Positions 7,721 through 16,312 of a stretch of 39,460 bases of DNA are shown here, one piece after another. Source of the stretch: Vulcanimicrobiota bacterium (GTDB taxonomy: Bacteria > Eremiobacterota > Eremiobacteria > Baltobacterales > Baltobacteraceae). The stretch is taken from NCBI GenBank assembly GCA_028287545.1, contig JAQBPL010000061.1, forward strand, positions 1 to 39,460, written 5' to 3'. Position numbers and translations under genes: made by a program. Numbering within the stretch: the stretch's first letter is position 1; the number at the start of each line of letters is the position of its first letter. Below the pieces are notes generated by a model. It was given only the letters and a program-made list of their open reading frames with translations. It had not been told where the DNA came from and searched no databases.

Positions 7721-8947
7721 ATGAAGCTCCGTGTTACGGCAGCCTTGGGCGCGTTCGCGCTTTGCGCGTCGCTCGCCGCTCCGTCCTCCCCCGTGTCCGC
7801 CGCCGACGACGTGATCGTCTTCGGTTCGCCGGTCTCGTTGACCGGAAACCTGACCAAGGAGGGGCACCTTACTCAAGAGGGCTACGACCTCTGGAAGAAC
7901 TACGTCAACTCCCACGGCGGCATCAAGGTCGGCGCCAAGTCCTATAAGGTCGAGATCAAGTACTACGACGACGAGTCGAAGAACGACACGTCGGCGCAGT
8001 TGGCCGAGCGCCTGATCGACCAGGATCACGTGAACTTCTTGCTCGGGCCCTACGGTTCGGGGACGAGCTTCACCGTCGCACAGATCGCGGAGCGCAAGAA
8101 GATCCCGATGGTCGAAGGCAACGGGGCGGCCGAGAAGATCTTCAACCAGGGCTTCAAGTACACGTTCGGCGTGCTCTCCCCGGCGAGGCGCTATCTCGAA
8201 GGGATCCTCGAGATGGCGCGCGCGCAGAAACCGGCCGCGCAGACCGTCGCGATCACCGCCGCGAGCGACGCCTTCTCGCAGGAAGTCGCCGCTGGTGCGG
8301 CCGCCTACGCCACGTCGCACGGGATGAAGGTCGTCTACAGCAACAAGTATCCCGACACGGCAACCGACGTCTCGTCGATCATCTCGGCGCTCAAGCAGAC
8401 GAATCCGGACGTCATCCTCAACGCCGGCCATCTGCAAGACGCGCTGCTCGTGCAGAAGGGCCTCAAAGAGCAGAACGTTCTGGCGAAGGCGTACGGGTAT
8501 TCAGTCGGTCCGGACACTCCGGACTTCGCGAACTCGCTCGGCCGCGACGCCAACGGCGTCTTCGGCGGCGCGCAGTGGTCCGATGCGGTGAAGTACCACG
8601 GAGCGCCCGGCTTCTACACGAGCGCCCGCGAGTACGCGAAAGCGATCGACTCGACGTACCATCACCGCGCCGACTACCACAACGCGGAATCGACGGCGGC
8701 GTGCCTGGCGTTCCAGTACGCGATCGAAAAGGCGGGCTCGCTCGACCCGGCCAAGGTCCGGGACGCGCTGGCCAAGCTCGACGTGACGACGTTCTACGGC
8801 ATCCTCAAATTCGACAACCGCGGCCTCAACGTGTACAAGCCGATGGTCGTCAACCAGATCCAGAACGGACGCCTCACGACGGTGTGGCCGCAGTTCACCG
8901 CTGACGGCAAGCCCAAATACCCAACGCTAGCCTGGGGCCAGCGATAG
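7721..8947 (+). CDS. livK: Branched-chain amino acid ABC transporter, substrate-binding protein
   Basis: A periplasmic binding protein of the Leu/Ile/Val (type I periplasmic-binding fold) family, 408 residues. Residues 1-27 form a Sec signal peptide: M-K-L-R, a hydrophobic core, then V-S-A before A-D-D. The cysteine at position 15 lacks a proper lipobox, so it is not clearly a lipoprotein. The mature N-terminus, V-F-G-S-P-V-S-L-T-G, is the family hallmark. G-P-Y-G-S-G-T-S-F at the ligand site is consistent with an amino-acid-type ligand. The ATG at 7721 follows GGAGG; an upstream in-frame TTG at 7700 would spoil the signal peptide. It heads the liv operon. The ligand cannot be predicted beyond a branched-chain or other hydrophobic amino acid, or a related small molecule. 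Confidence 0.92.
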   Translation: MKLRVTAALGAFALCASLAAPSSPVSAADDVIVFGSPVSLTGNLTKEGHLTQEGYDLWKNYVNSHGGIKVGAKSYKVEIKYYDDESKNDTSAQLAERLIDQDHVNFLLGPYGSGTSFTVAQIAERKKIPMVEGNGAAEKIFNQGFKYTFGVLSPARRYLEGILEMARAQKPAAQTVAITAASDAFSQEVAAGAAAYATSHGMKVVYSNKYPDTATDVSSIISALKQTNPDVILNAGHLQDALLVQKGLKEQNVLAKAYGYSVGPDTPDFANSLGRDANGVFGGAQWSDAVKYHGAPGFYTSAREYAKAIDSTYHHRADYHNAESTAACLAFQYAIEKAGSLDPAKVRDALAKLDVTTFYGILKFDNRGLNVYKPMVVNQIQNGRLTTVWPQFTADGKPKYPTLAWGQR

Positions 8948-8954
8948 CAGCAGC

Positions 8955-9848
8955 GTGCATCTCATAGCCCAGGATCTCGTCAACGGGATCCTCGCCGGCG
9001 GAATCCTCGCGGTCGTCGCGTTGGGATTCTCGCTGGTGTGGGGCATCATGAACATCATCAACCTCGCGCACGGGGCGTTCATCATGCTCGGGGCGTACGC
9101 GACGTATCAGCTCTTCACGGCCCTCCACGTCGATCCGTTCCTCTCGCTGCCGGTCTCGTTCGCGCTGCTCTTCGCGCTGGGCTATCTGATCCAGCGGTTC
9201 ATCATGAACTGGGTCGCGCGCGCGCCCGTGCTCACCACGTTTCTGCTCACGTTCGGGCTCTCGCTGCTGATCGTCAACATCGCGCTCAACGTGTGGACGG
9301 GCGACACGCGCGGCGTGACCACGGCGTATTCCGGCGCGAACTTCACCATCGGTGACGTCACCGTTCCGTGGACGAAGCTGTTCACGCTCATCGCGGCACT
9401 CGCGATCACCGGCGTGATGCACTTGTGGCTGACCCGCTCGAAGACGGGGCGGGCGATCCGCGCCACCTCGATGGACATCGGCGCGGCGCAGCTCTCCGGC
9501 GTGCGGGTGACCGAGATCTACGCGATCGTGTTCGGCCTCGGCGCGGGCTTGGCGGGCGTCGCGGGAACGCTGATCTCGCTGTCATATGCGCTGAACCCGA
9601 CGATGGGCGACCTGTTCCTCATCAAGGCGTTCGTCGTGTGCGTCCTGGGCGGCCTCGGATCCGTGCAGGGCGCGCTCGTCGGCGGCCTCGTCTACGGCAT
9701 CGTCGAGGCCTTCGCGACGCAGATCGACGTCACGATCGGCGGCCAGCACATCAGCGGTTCCGGACTGCAGGACGCCATCGCCCTGGTCGTGCTCTTGATC
9801 GTGCTGATCGTTCGCCCGACCGGGATCATGGGGAAAGCGACCGCGTGA
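8955..9848 (+). CDS. livH: Branched-chain amino acid ABC transporter permease LivH
   Basis: An integral membrane permease of 297 residues, almost entirely hydrophobic and consistent with about eight membrane segments. The opening segment, with G-I-M-N-I-I-N-L-A-H-G-A-F-I-M-L-G-A-Y, is highly characteristic of LivH. The later V-L-G-G-L-G-S-V-Q-G-A-L-V-G-G motif is the ATPase-contact loop region of this permease family. GTG at 8955 starts seven bases after the binding-protein stop. The stop overlaps the start of livM by four bases. Confidence 0.94.
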   Translation: MHLIAQDLVNGILAGGILAVVALGFSLVWGIMNIINLAHGAFIMLGAYATYQLFTALHVDPFLSLPVSFALLFALGYLIQRFIMNWVARAPVLTTFLLTFGLSLLIVNIALNVWTGDTRGVTTAYSGANFTIGDVTVPWTKLFTLIAALAITGVMHLWLTRSKTGRAIRATSMDIGAAQLSGVRVTEIYAIVFGLGAGLAGVAGTLISLSYALNPTMGDLFLIKAFVVCVLGGLGSVQGALVGGLVYGIVEAFATQIDVTIGGQHISGSGLQDAIALVVLLIVLIVRPTGIMGKATA

Positions 9849-10837
9849 ACCCCGCCACCCTCAAACGCATCGGCTTGGGCGGGATCACCGGCAACCCGAT
9901 CGCCTTCGCGGTCGTGCTCGTGATGATGTCGCTGCTGCTCGCGATCCCGCTCACCCACAACGGCTACATCGAGGTCGTGTTCCGCAACATCCTGATGTAC
10001 GCCGCCATGGCGTACGGCTGGAACCTCATCGGCGGATACACCGGCTACGTCTCGTTCGGGAACGTCGCGTTCTTCGGCATCGGCGCGTACTGCTCGGCCA
10101 TCCTGGCGAAGCACGGCGTCGACAACGTGCTGCTCTACGTCCTGCTCGCGATGGTGGTCTGCGCCGCGTTCGCCGCCGTCGTCGGCTTTCCGGTCCTGCG
10201 CCTCAAGGGGCACTACTTCGGGATCGCGACCCTCGGCGTGGCGCTGGCCGTCGCCGACATCATCGCGAACCTGGACGTGCTCGGCGGGACCGGCGGCCTC
10301 GCGCTGCACCAGGTCGACGAAGCCCATTTCTCGCTCTACTACTACGCGATGTGGCTGGTGACGCTCGGCTCGATGCTGGGCACGTTCTTCATCGCGCGCT
10401 CGAAGCTCGGCTATGCGTTCGTTGCGATTCGCGAGAACGAGGACGCCGCCGCGGTGCTCGGCATCTCGGCGACCCGCTACAAGATCGTCGCGTGGGCGAT
10501 CAGCGCGATGATGGCCGGTGCGGCGGGCGCGGTGTTCGCGCCGGCGAACGGCTTCATCGACCCGTCGATCACGTTCGCGATCGACTCCAACGTCTTCCCG
10601 ATCGTGATGACGATTCTGGGCGGCATCGGCACCGTCGCGGGCCCGTTCATCGGCGCGTTGCTGCTGGCCGGCGCAAACGAGCTGCTGCAGCGCTTCTTCG
10701 TGAAGGCGCACACCCTGTTCTTCGGCGCGATGATCGTGCTGATCGTCCTCTTGCTCCCGCGCGGCTTGGTCTGGCTGTTCGGCCTGCGCGGCGGCGTGCG
10801 CGCCTGGCTCAAGAGCCTCGCGGTCTACAAGGCGTGA
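9845..10837 (+). CDS. livM: Branched-chain amino acid ABC transporter permease LivM
   Basis: The second permease of the importer, 330 residues. A short cytoplasmic N-terminus is followed by repeated hydrophobic segments. Family signatures include W-N-L-I-G-G-Y-T-G-Y-V-S-F-G-N-V-A-F-F-G-I-G-A-Y, A-I-R-E-N-E-D-A-A-A-V-L-G-I and I-L-G-G-I-G-T-V-A-G-P-F-I-G. GTG at 9845 overlaps the livH stop, with GGGGAAAG at about 9830-9837 as the ribosome site. Confidence 0.94.
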   Translation: MNPATLKRIGLGGITGNPIAFAVVLVMMSLLLAIPLTHNGYIEVVFRNILMYAAMAYGWNLIGGYTGYVSFGNVAFFGIGAYCSAILAKHGVDNVLLYVLLAMVVCAAFAAVVGFPVLRLKGHYFGIATLGVALAVADIIANLDVLGGTGGLALHQVDEAHFSLYYYAMWLVTLGSMLGTFFIARSKLGYAFVAIRENEDAAAVLGISATRYKIVAWAISAMMAGAAGAVFAPANGFIDPSITFAIDSNVFPIVMTILGGIGTVAGPFIGALLLAGANELLQRFFVKAHTLFFGAMIVLIVLLLPRGLVWLFGLRGGVRAWLKSLAVYKA

Positions 10838-10842
10838 GCGCG

Positions 10843-11658
10843 ATGAGCGATGTCGCGCTGCGCATCTCGAACGTCGGGATGCGCTTCGGTGGTCTGTGGG
10901 CGTTGAGCGAGGTCTCCTTCGACGTCGAGCGCGGCGCCGTGCTCGGCTTGATCGGCCCCAACGGTTCGGGCAAGACCACGCTGATGAACGTGATCAGCGG
11001 CGTCTACAAGCCGACCACCGGCGAGGTGACCTACGGCGGGAAGCGCATCGCCGACGTCCCGACCCACGCCGTCTGCCATCTGGGGATCGCGCGGACGTTT
11101 CAGATCGTCAAGCCGTTCGCGAGCTTGAGCGTGCGCGAGAACGTCGCGGTCGGCGCGATGTACGGCCGCTACGGCGCCAAGCGGTCGACCCGTGCGTCGT
11201 TCGAGCGAGCCCAGGAGCTGCTCGAGATCGTCGGCCTCGCGCGCGTCGCCGAGCGGCCCGCCAGCGATCTGACGATTCCGGATCGCAAGCGGCTGGAAGT
11301 CGCGAAGGCGCTCGCGCTCGATCCCGACGTCCTGCTGCTCGACGAGGTGATGGCCGGCCTCAACGCGACCGAGGTCGACGAAGCCTTGGACTTGTTGCGC
11401 TCGGTGCACGCGCGCGGCGTGACGCTCATCGTCGTCGAGCATCTCATGAAAGCGATCGTGTCGATCTCGACCAGCATCGTCGTCCTCGCCGAGGGGCGCA
11501 AGATCGCGCAGGGAGCGCCGGCCGACGTCCTGGGCTCGCCGCAGGTGATCGAGGCGTACCTCGGTTCGCGCTGGGTGAAGCGACAGGAGCAGCTCGCGGT
11601 GATCCAAGCGGAGCGGATCGAAGCCCAGCGCGTGCAGCCGCCGGAGGCCGGCGCGTGA
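10843..11658 (+). CDS. livG: Branched-chain amino acid ABC transporter ATPase LivG
   Basis: One of the two nucleotide-binding subunits, about 271 residues. Walker A is G-P-N-G-S-G-K-T-T and Walker B is L-L-L-D-E-V-M-A-G-L. The conserved R-T-F-Q-I-V-K-P-F of the LivG family and the E-H-L-M-K-A switch histidine are present. The ABC signature, normally L-S-x-G-Q, reads L-T-I-P-D-R-K-R-L-E here; such divergence occurs in some LivG proteins. ATG at 10843 is preferred over GTG at 10834 because AAGG at 10829-10832 is correctly spaced only for the ATG. GTG would give a four-base overlap with livM and three more residues. Confidence 0.93.
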   Translation: MSDVALRISNVGMRFGGLWALSEVSFDVERGAVLGLIGPNGSGKTTLMNVISGVYKPTTGEVTYGGKRIADVPTHAVCHLGIARTFQIVKPFASLSVRENVAVGAMYGRYGAKRSTRASFERAQELLEIVGLARVAERPASDLTIPDRKRLEVAKALALDPDVLLLDEVMAGLNATEVDEALDLLRSVHARGVTLIVVEHLMKAIVSISTSIVVLAEGRKIAQGAPADVLGSPQVIEAYLGSRWVKRQEQLAVIQAERIEAQRVQPPEAGA

Positions 11659-12374
11659 ACGGGAACCCGAACGCGCTGGTCATCGAAGACCTCAGCGCCG
11701 GTTACGGCGACACGCAGGTGCTGTGGGACGTCTCGCTGCGGGTCGAACCGGGTGAGATCGTCGCGCTCATCGGTTCGAACGGCGCCGGGAAATCGACGCT
11801 GCTCGGCGCGGTCAGCGGGATCGTGAACACGTGGAGCGGCGCGGTGCGCTACGGCAGCGCCCTGATGAGCGGGCTCGAACCCGACCGCGTCGTGAGCGCC
11901 GGGGTCGTGCAGGTGCCGCAGGGCCGGCGGCTGTTCGGATCGCTCTCGGTCGAAGACAACCTGCGGATGGGTGCGTACCTGCGCCGGGATCGCGAGATCG
12001 ACGCCGACTTGGAAGCGATCCTCAAGATGCTGCCGCGTCTGCGCGAGCGCTACGACTACTTGGCGGGCCGGCTCTCCGGCGGCGAACAGCAGCAGGTCGC
12101 GATCGGCCGCGCGCTCATGGCGCGGCCGAAGATGCTGCTGATCGACGAGATGTCGCTCGGCCTCGCGCCGGTGCTGGTCGATCAGCTGATCGAAATCCTC
12201 GCGCAGATCCACGCGACCGGCGTCTCGATCCTCATCGTCGAGCAGGACGTGCAGACCGCGCTCGAGGTCAGCTCGCGCGCCTACGTCCTCGAAACCGGCC
12301 GCGTCACGCTCAGCGGCCCCTCCGCGCAGCTCCTCGACGATCCGCAGGTGAAGAAGGCCTACCTCGGCGTCTGA
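11655..12374 (+). CDS. livF: Branched-chain amino acid ABC transporter ATPase LivF
   Basis: The second ATPase subunit, 239 residues. It has Walker A G-S-N-G-A-G-K-S-T, the LivF-typical V-P-Q-G-R-R-L-F, a canonical signature L-S-G-G-E-Q-Q-Q, Walker B L-L-I-D-E-M-S-L-G-L-A-P and the E-Q-D-V switch region (D where many have N). GTG at 11655 is preceded by GGAGG at 11643-11647 and overlaps livG by four bases. It is the last gene of the transporter operon; 51 bases of unremarkable sequence follow. Confidence 0.94.
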   Translation: MNGNPNALVIEDLSAGYGDTQVLWDVSLRVEPGEIVALIGSNGAGKSTLLGAVSGIVNTWSGAVRYGSALMSGLEPDRVVSAGVVQVPQGRRLFGSLSVEDNLRMGAYLRRDREIDADLEAILKMLPRLRERYDYLAGRLSGGEQQQVAIGRALMARPKMLLIDEMSLGLAPVLVDQLIEILAQIHATGVSILIVEQDVQTALEVSSRAYVLETGRVTLSGPSAQLLDDPQVKKAYLGV

Positions 12375-12425
12375 AGCGCGCGCAGATGCGAGGTGCCGGG
12401 CCGTTCCGTTCGAACCTCGCGCTAC

Positions 12426-13079
12426 GTGGAGAACGTCACCGAACTCTTGCGGCTCCCGTCGCCGGCCCCCAAGCCGCAGTCGATCGCCTTCGACGGGACG
12501 CGCCTTTGGGTCGGTTCGATCGAAACGAACCGCCTCTACTCGATCGACCCGCACACGTGGATGGCGATCGATGAGGGCCAGGCGCCGGGCAAGCCATGGG
12601 GGATGACGGTCGTCGGCGACGAGCTGCGCGTCGTCACGGGCGAGGGGCCGGCCGACGACCGTTGGATCCGCCGGTTCGTCCCGGGCCACGGCTTCAAGAG
12701 CGAAGGCTCGTTCCGCGCCCCGGACGATACCGGATCGCAGCTTGGGTGGGACGGGGACCGGCTCTACGTGAGCCAGTGGTACAACCGCCGAATTCTCGCC
12801 CTCGACGAACGCGGCTCGGTCAGCCGCACGATCGCGGTACCGCACGAGATCTGCGGCCAGGTCGTGATCGAGGGCCGCTTCTATCTGGTCACGACCGACG
12901 ACGAGGACTCAGGCGTGTATTGGCTCACCCGCGTCGATGCGCGCGGCGCGACGCCGGTCTGCGAAGACGTCGCGCGCATCCCGTTCGACGCGCGGGCGCT
13001 GACCTTCGACGGCGAGCGGTTCTGGACGAACCACCGCGAAGCCGACCAGATCGTGGCCTTTGCGCGCCCGGACGCGTAA
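12426..13079 (+). CDS. Small beta-propeller-like protein
   Basis: I do not recognise a specific family. The 217-residue protein has about five repeats of the type A-F-D-G-x-x-L-W-V-x-x-x-x-x-x-x-L-Y-x-I-D (residues about 20-40), G-W-D-G-D-R-L-Y-V-S-Q and T-F-D-G-E-R-F-W-T-N. This is the pattern of glutaminyl-cyclotransferase-like or YncE/SMP30-like propellers. There is no signal peptide or membrane segment. GTG at 12426 gives V-E-N-V-T-E-L-L-R-L-P; an upstream GTG at 12393 would add a basic stretch lacking family character. It lies between the transporter and the response regulator, which starts seven bases after its stop, so it may be co-transcribed with either. Confidence 0.7.
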   Translation: MENVTELLRLPSPAPKPQSIAFDGTRLWVGSIETNRLYSIDPHTWMAIDEGQAPGKPWGMTVVGDELRVVTGEGPADDRWIRRFVPGHGFKSEGSFRAPDDTGSQLGWDGDRLYVSQWYNRRILALDERGSVSRTIAVPHEICGQVVIEGRFYLVTTDDEDSGVYWLTRVDARGATPVCEDVARIPFDARALTFDGERFWTNHREADQIVAFARPDA

Positions 13080-13085
13080 ACGGCC

Positions 13086-14045
13086 GTGAAGATCCTGCTG
13101 GTCGACGACTCGCGCGTCGCGCGGGAGCTCACCGCATGGTACCTGCACGACATGGGCCATCCCGTCGTGCAGGCGCCCGACGGCGAAACGGCGCTTGCAA
13201 TGTTCGCCGAAGAGCAGCCCGATCTCGTGCTGCTCGACGTCGAGATGCCCGGGATGAACGGGTACGCGGTCGCGCGCGAGATGCGCAGCCGCGCCGAAGA
13301 GAGCCGTTGGGTCCCGATCATCTTTCTGAGCGGCCGCGTCGCCGACGACGACGTCGTGCTCGGGATCGAGGCTGGCGGTGATGACTACATCGCGAAGCCG
13401 GTCAGTCCGGTCGTGCTGCGCGCAAAGCTCAACGCGATGCGCCGCATCACCGACATGCAGCAGCGGCTGCTGGAGATGAGCCGCCAGCTGCAGCACGTCA
13501 ACCGCGAACTCAACGAGCTCTCGTCGTCGGACGGGCTGACCGGGATCGCGAACCGGCGCGCGTTCGACCGGTCACTCGAACTCGAATGGCAGCGCGGTCT
13601 GCGCAGCGGGAGCTCGCTCGCGCTGATCATCGGCGACGTCGATTTCTTCAAGCGGTACAACGACACGTACGGACACCAGAGCGGCGACGCGTGCCTGCGC
13701 GCCGTCGCTTCCGCGCTCGCCGCAAGTTCGCGACGACCGACCGACCTCGTCGCGCGGTTCGGCGGAGAAGAGTTCGCGATGCTGCTTCCCGAGACGTCGC
13801 TCTCCGGCGCGATTTCCGTCGCCGAGCGGCGGGTAGCCGCGATCCGGGAACTCGCGCTGCCGCACGCGCAGTCCGACGTCGCGGCGCACGTCACGATGAG
13901 CTTCGGGGTCTCCGCGTGCGTCGCAACCCACGCGCTCACGTCGGACCGGCTGGTCGAGGCGGCGGACGCCGCGCTCTACGAGGCGAAGTCGCGCGGACGC
14001 GACCGGGTCGCCTCCAATCCGCTGGACGTTCAAATCGGCGGGTAG
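13086..14045 (+). CDS. Response regulator with diguanylate cyclase (GGDEF) output
   Basis: The 319-residue protein has a receiver domain at residues 1-120, with acidic pair D7-D8, phosphoacceptor D51 in L-L-D-V-E-M-P-G-M-N-G and a late lysine in Y-I-A-K-P. A coiled-coil linker follows at about 125-155, then a GGDEF domain. The active-site loop is G-G-E-E-F at 226-230, an active variant. The inhibitory R-x-x-D site is present five residues before it (R217-P-T-D220), so product feedback by c-di-GMP is expected. It should make c-di-GMP when phosphorylated, in the manner of PleD/WspR. No sensor kinase is nearby. The polysaccharide export genes 1.1 kb downstream are a plausible output of the signal, but that is inference. 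Confidence 0.93.
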   Translation: MKILLVDDSRVARELTAWYLHDMGHPVVQAPDGETALAMFAEEQPDLVLLDVEMPGMNGYAVAREMRSRAEESRWVPIIFLSGRVADDDVVLGIEAGGDDYIAKPVSPVVLRAKLNAMRRITDMQQRLLEMSRQLQHVNRELNELSSSDGLTGIANRRAFDRSLELEWQRGLRSGSSLALIIGDVDFFKRYNDTYGHQSGDACLRAVASALAASSRRPTDLVARFGGEEFAMLLPETSLSGAISVAERRVAAIRELALPHAQSDVAAHVTMSFGVSACVATHALTSDRLVEAADAALYEAKSRGRDRVASNPLDVQIGG

Positions 14046-14072
14046 CCCCCAAGGTCGCTGCAAAGGGTTCGC

Positions 14073-15149
14073 ATGCCGCGGCCAGCGAAGCGCCGCGCGA
14101 TGGCATACGACCGCGTCCGGGTGCGGCGAGAACCACATCCCAATCGGCCCCACGCGGGCCCCGCGCGTCCCGAGGCGTCGTCAGCGTCCGGCCCGCGGCG
14201 TCATCGGCTGCAAAGCCTGACGGATGCGCCCGGCGGGCCCGTGCTGCAGGGACGGTTCCGGATGGACAACACCGGTTCGCTCGACTACGACGGATCCGAC
14301 ATCGGTCCCGACCTGACCGACCCCGACGTCGAGTCGTTTCTCGACAGCTTGGCAGACGACGCGAACTTCTCGACCACCCAGGTCGACAAGGTGAAGACGG
14401 TGATCGAAGCGGGCCCGCTGTACGTCTTCGACGGGCTCACGCACCTCACGAACTGGACCGTGAGTCCGGGGCTCTTCCCGCCGCAGCTCGAGCACGACAA
14501 TGCGGGGGCGCAGATGCTCGACGACGTCTCCGGCGACTTCGGCAGCACGTTCAAGAAGAAAGGCGTCGCGTTCTCCGGCTCGCGCGTGTATTCGGTCGCA
14601 CACTCGGAAGGCGCGTCGTCGGTGTGGGCGATGCAGAACAGCGCGACGGGGAACATCCCCAAGGGCCATCAGCAGATCGTCAAAACCTGGGCGCCCCCCG
14701 ATCTGAGGATCCCGATCACGTTCCCGTCGAACACCAAACGCGAAACGGACAAGGTGGGACTCAACCGACCCACCGTGATGAGCGCGAACGCCCACGCCGA
14801 AGTCAACGAGATCGTGCAGCACGCCTATCGTGCGCTGAACGTGCTGCACATGTCGCCGCACGACGTCGGGCTGATGTTCGGCAGCGACATTCAGCACTGC
14901 GCCGAGTGCTATTGGGCCGCCCATGCGGTGTGGAAGAAGGGCAACAAGACGCCCGTCAACGCGACGGGCTGCGGCAACAGGCTCTTCGACCGCTGGCGCG
15001 AGCCGTGGAGCGGTTTCTACGCCGCGTACGGCGACAACCCGTTCCGCCAGAGCAACGGCACGTTCCGCCAAGGCTTCGCGAAGGGCGAGTTTCCGGCATC
15101 GACGCTCAATGCGGCGGTCTCCGGTTCGGTCGGCAACATCTACGTCTGA
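14073..15149 (+). CDS. Putative zinc-dependent deaminase-fold protein, candidate eCIS cargo
   Basis: A 358-residue protein not assignable to a named family by eye. The C-terminal half carries the two zinc motifs of the cytidine-deaminase superfamily in the right order and spacing: H241-A-E243 starting a helix (V-N-E-I-V-Q-H-A-Y), then a predicted strand, then C276-A-E-C279 starting another helix. The N-terminal 60 residues are rich in Arg and Pro and probably disordered; residues about 60-130 are acidic. There is no signal peptide. ATG 14073 follows AAAGGG; ATG 14100 is an alternative. Many bacterial toxins use this fold to deaminate nucleic acids or nucleotides. The nearby injection-system operon makes a cargo role attractive, but no immunity gene or shared signal proves it. 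A housekeeping deaminase is the alternative. Confidence 0.55.
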   Translation: MPRPAKRRAMAYDRVRVRREPHPNRPHAGPARPEASSASGPRRHRLQSLTDAPGGPVLQGRFRMDNTGSLDYDGSDIGPDLTDPDVESFLDSLADDANFSTTQVDKVKTVIEAGPLYVFDGLTHLTNWTVSPGLFPPQLEHDNAGAQMLDDVSGDFGSTFKKKGVAFSGSRVYSVAHSEGASSVWAMQNSATGNIPKGHQQIVKTWAPPDLRIPITFPSNTKRETDKVGLNRPTVMSANAHAEVNEIVQHAYRALNVLHMSPHDVGLMFGSDIQHCAECYWAAHAVWKKGNKTPVNATGCGNRLFDRWREPWSGFYAAYGDNPFRQSNGTFRQGFAKGEFPASTLNAAVSGSVGNIYV

Positions 15150-15176
15150 GCCGCCCCCCGAGGGTTCCCCGGCGGC
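15150..15176 (+). terminator. Possible hairpin after the deaminase-like gene
   Basis: GCCGCC (15150-15155) can pair with GGCGGC (15171-15176) immediately after the stop codon, and part of the inner C-rich/G-rich sequence can extend the stem. There is no T-tract, so termination would be weak or Rho-assisted. It separates the deaminase-like gene from the polysaccharide export unit. Confidence 0.3.
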
Positions 15177-15208
15177 CGGCGCCGAATCGTCCGGCAAAAG
15201 GGGTGTAT

Positions 15209-16312
15209 ATGCGGGTGCTTTCGGCCGCCGTCATGTGCGCGGTCTTCGTTTCGTCGGCCGTCGCCCCGGCACGCGCGGCGCTGGTCCCGACGGGTGCGCT
15301 CCATGCCGGCGACAAGCTCAAGGTCACGGTGTTCGATCACGCCGATCTGAGCATCGAGACCACGATCTCCAACGCCGGTCAGATTGTCGTGCCGCTCGCG
15401 GGCAGCGTTCAGGCCGAGGGCCGTCTCCCGCAGCAGGTCTCGCAGACGATCGTCGACCGGCTGCGCTCGTATCTGGTGAGCCCGTCGGTCGACATCAGCA
15501 TCGTCGCGCCGAACACGACCGCGTTCTACGGCGGGATCGCGAACGGCACGATCGCGCTGCGTCCCGGCGAGACGCTAGCGATGGCGGCGAACGACGCGAA
15601 GCTGCCGCCGGTTGCCGATCTGCGCCGCGTGTCGCTGATTCGCTTCGGCCAGACGGCCGGTACCTTCGACCTCGTCGCGATGCGTGTGTCGGGCGATCCG
15701 GGGCCGCTGTTGGAAGCGAACGACGTGGTGAGCTTCGTGCCGAACCCGGTCGCGATCGCGATCAGCGGCGCGGTCGACGCACCGGTCGTCGCTTATCTCG
15801 CGGCGGGCGAGCCGCTCGGGAACGCGTTGACGCAAGCCAAACTCGCCAAAGATGCGAACCTGCAGCGGATCGCCGTGGTGCAGCCCACCGCCACGATCGT
15901 CGCGGCGCTCAACGCCCCGCTGTTCGCGCAGCCCGGCGCGACCGGCTGGTCGATCGTGGTCCCGCACGCCTCGCACGTGACGATGCTCGGCCTCGTCGCA
16001 AAGAGCGGCGACGTCACGCTGGCCGGTGACCAGTCGCTGGTCACCGCGATCTCGCTCGCCGGCGGCGTGGCGAAAGGCGGCGATCTGGCGCACGTCATCG
16101 TGCTCGGCCCCGACGGGAAGAGCAAAGGGATCTACGACGTCACGAAGTTCGCACGCGGCGATTTCGCCGCCAACCCCGCTCTCGCCGACGGTGACCTCGC
16201 CTACGTTCCGCTGCAGCCGAAGACGCCGGTCTTCCTGCAGCCCAAAGTCCTGCTGCTGACCGCACTGTACGTCGCCAAAAAGTACCTCCATCTGGAGATC
16301 CCGCCGAAGTGA
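15209..16312 (+). CDS. Polysaccharide export protein (Wza-like, poly-export/SLBB)
   Basis: A 367-residue exported protein. Residues 1-23 or so form a signal peptide ending in A-R-A; no lipobox is evident. The mature N-terminus, H-A-G-D-K-L-K-V-T-V-F-D-H-A-D-L-S, is the poly-export domain hallmark (G-D-x-L-x-I-x-V). V-P-L-A-G-S-V-Q-A-E-G completes the first domain. Two or three SLBB-like blocks follow, for example I-A-I-S-G-A-V-D-A-P-V-V and V-T-M-L-G-L-V-A-K-S-G. The C-terminus, near residues 345-355, is moderately hydrophobic. The ATG at 15209 has AAAAGGGG at 15196-15203. It probably forms the outer-membrane exit for an exopolysaccharide. It is coupled by a four-base overlap to the Wzz-like gene. 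No glycosyltransferases are adjacent. Confidence 0.87.
   Translation: MRVLSAAVMCAVFVSSAVAPARAALVPTGALHAGDKLKVTVFDHADLSIETTISNAGQIVVPLAGSVQAEGRLPQQVSQTIVDRLRSYLVSPSVDISIVAPNTTAFYGGIANGTIALRPGETLAMAANDAKLPPVADLRRVSLIRFGQTAGTFDLVAMRVSGDPGPLLEANDVVSFVPNPVAIAISGAVDAPVVAYLAAGEPLGNALTQAKLAKDANLQRIAVVQPTATIVAALNAPLFAQPGATGWSIVVPHASHVTMLGLVAKSGDVTLAGDQSLVTAISLAGGVAKGGDLAHVIVLGPDGKSKGIYDVTKFARGDFAANPALADGDLAYVPLQPKTPVFLQPKVLLLTALYVAKKYLHLEIPPK

Noticed and set aside
14073..15149. Tyrosinase or hydrolase identity for the deaminase-like protein
   Set aside because: The histidine pattern of tyrosinase copper sites is missing, while H-A-E and C-x-x-C have deaminase order and spacing.
13586..15208. Plus-strand open frame running into the Wza-like gene from inside the diguanylate cyclase gene
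   Set aside because: Upstream of 15209 it is arginine-rich out-of-frame translation of the GGDEF and deaminase-like genes. The signal peptide begins at 15209.
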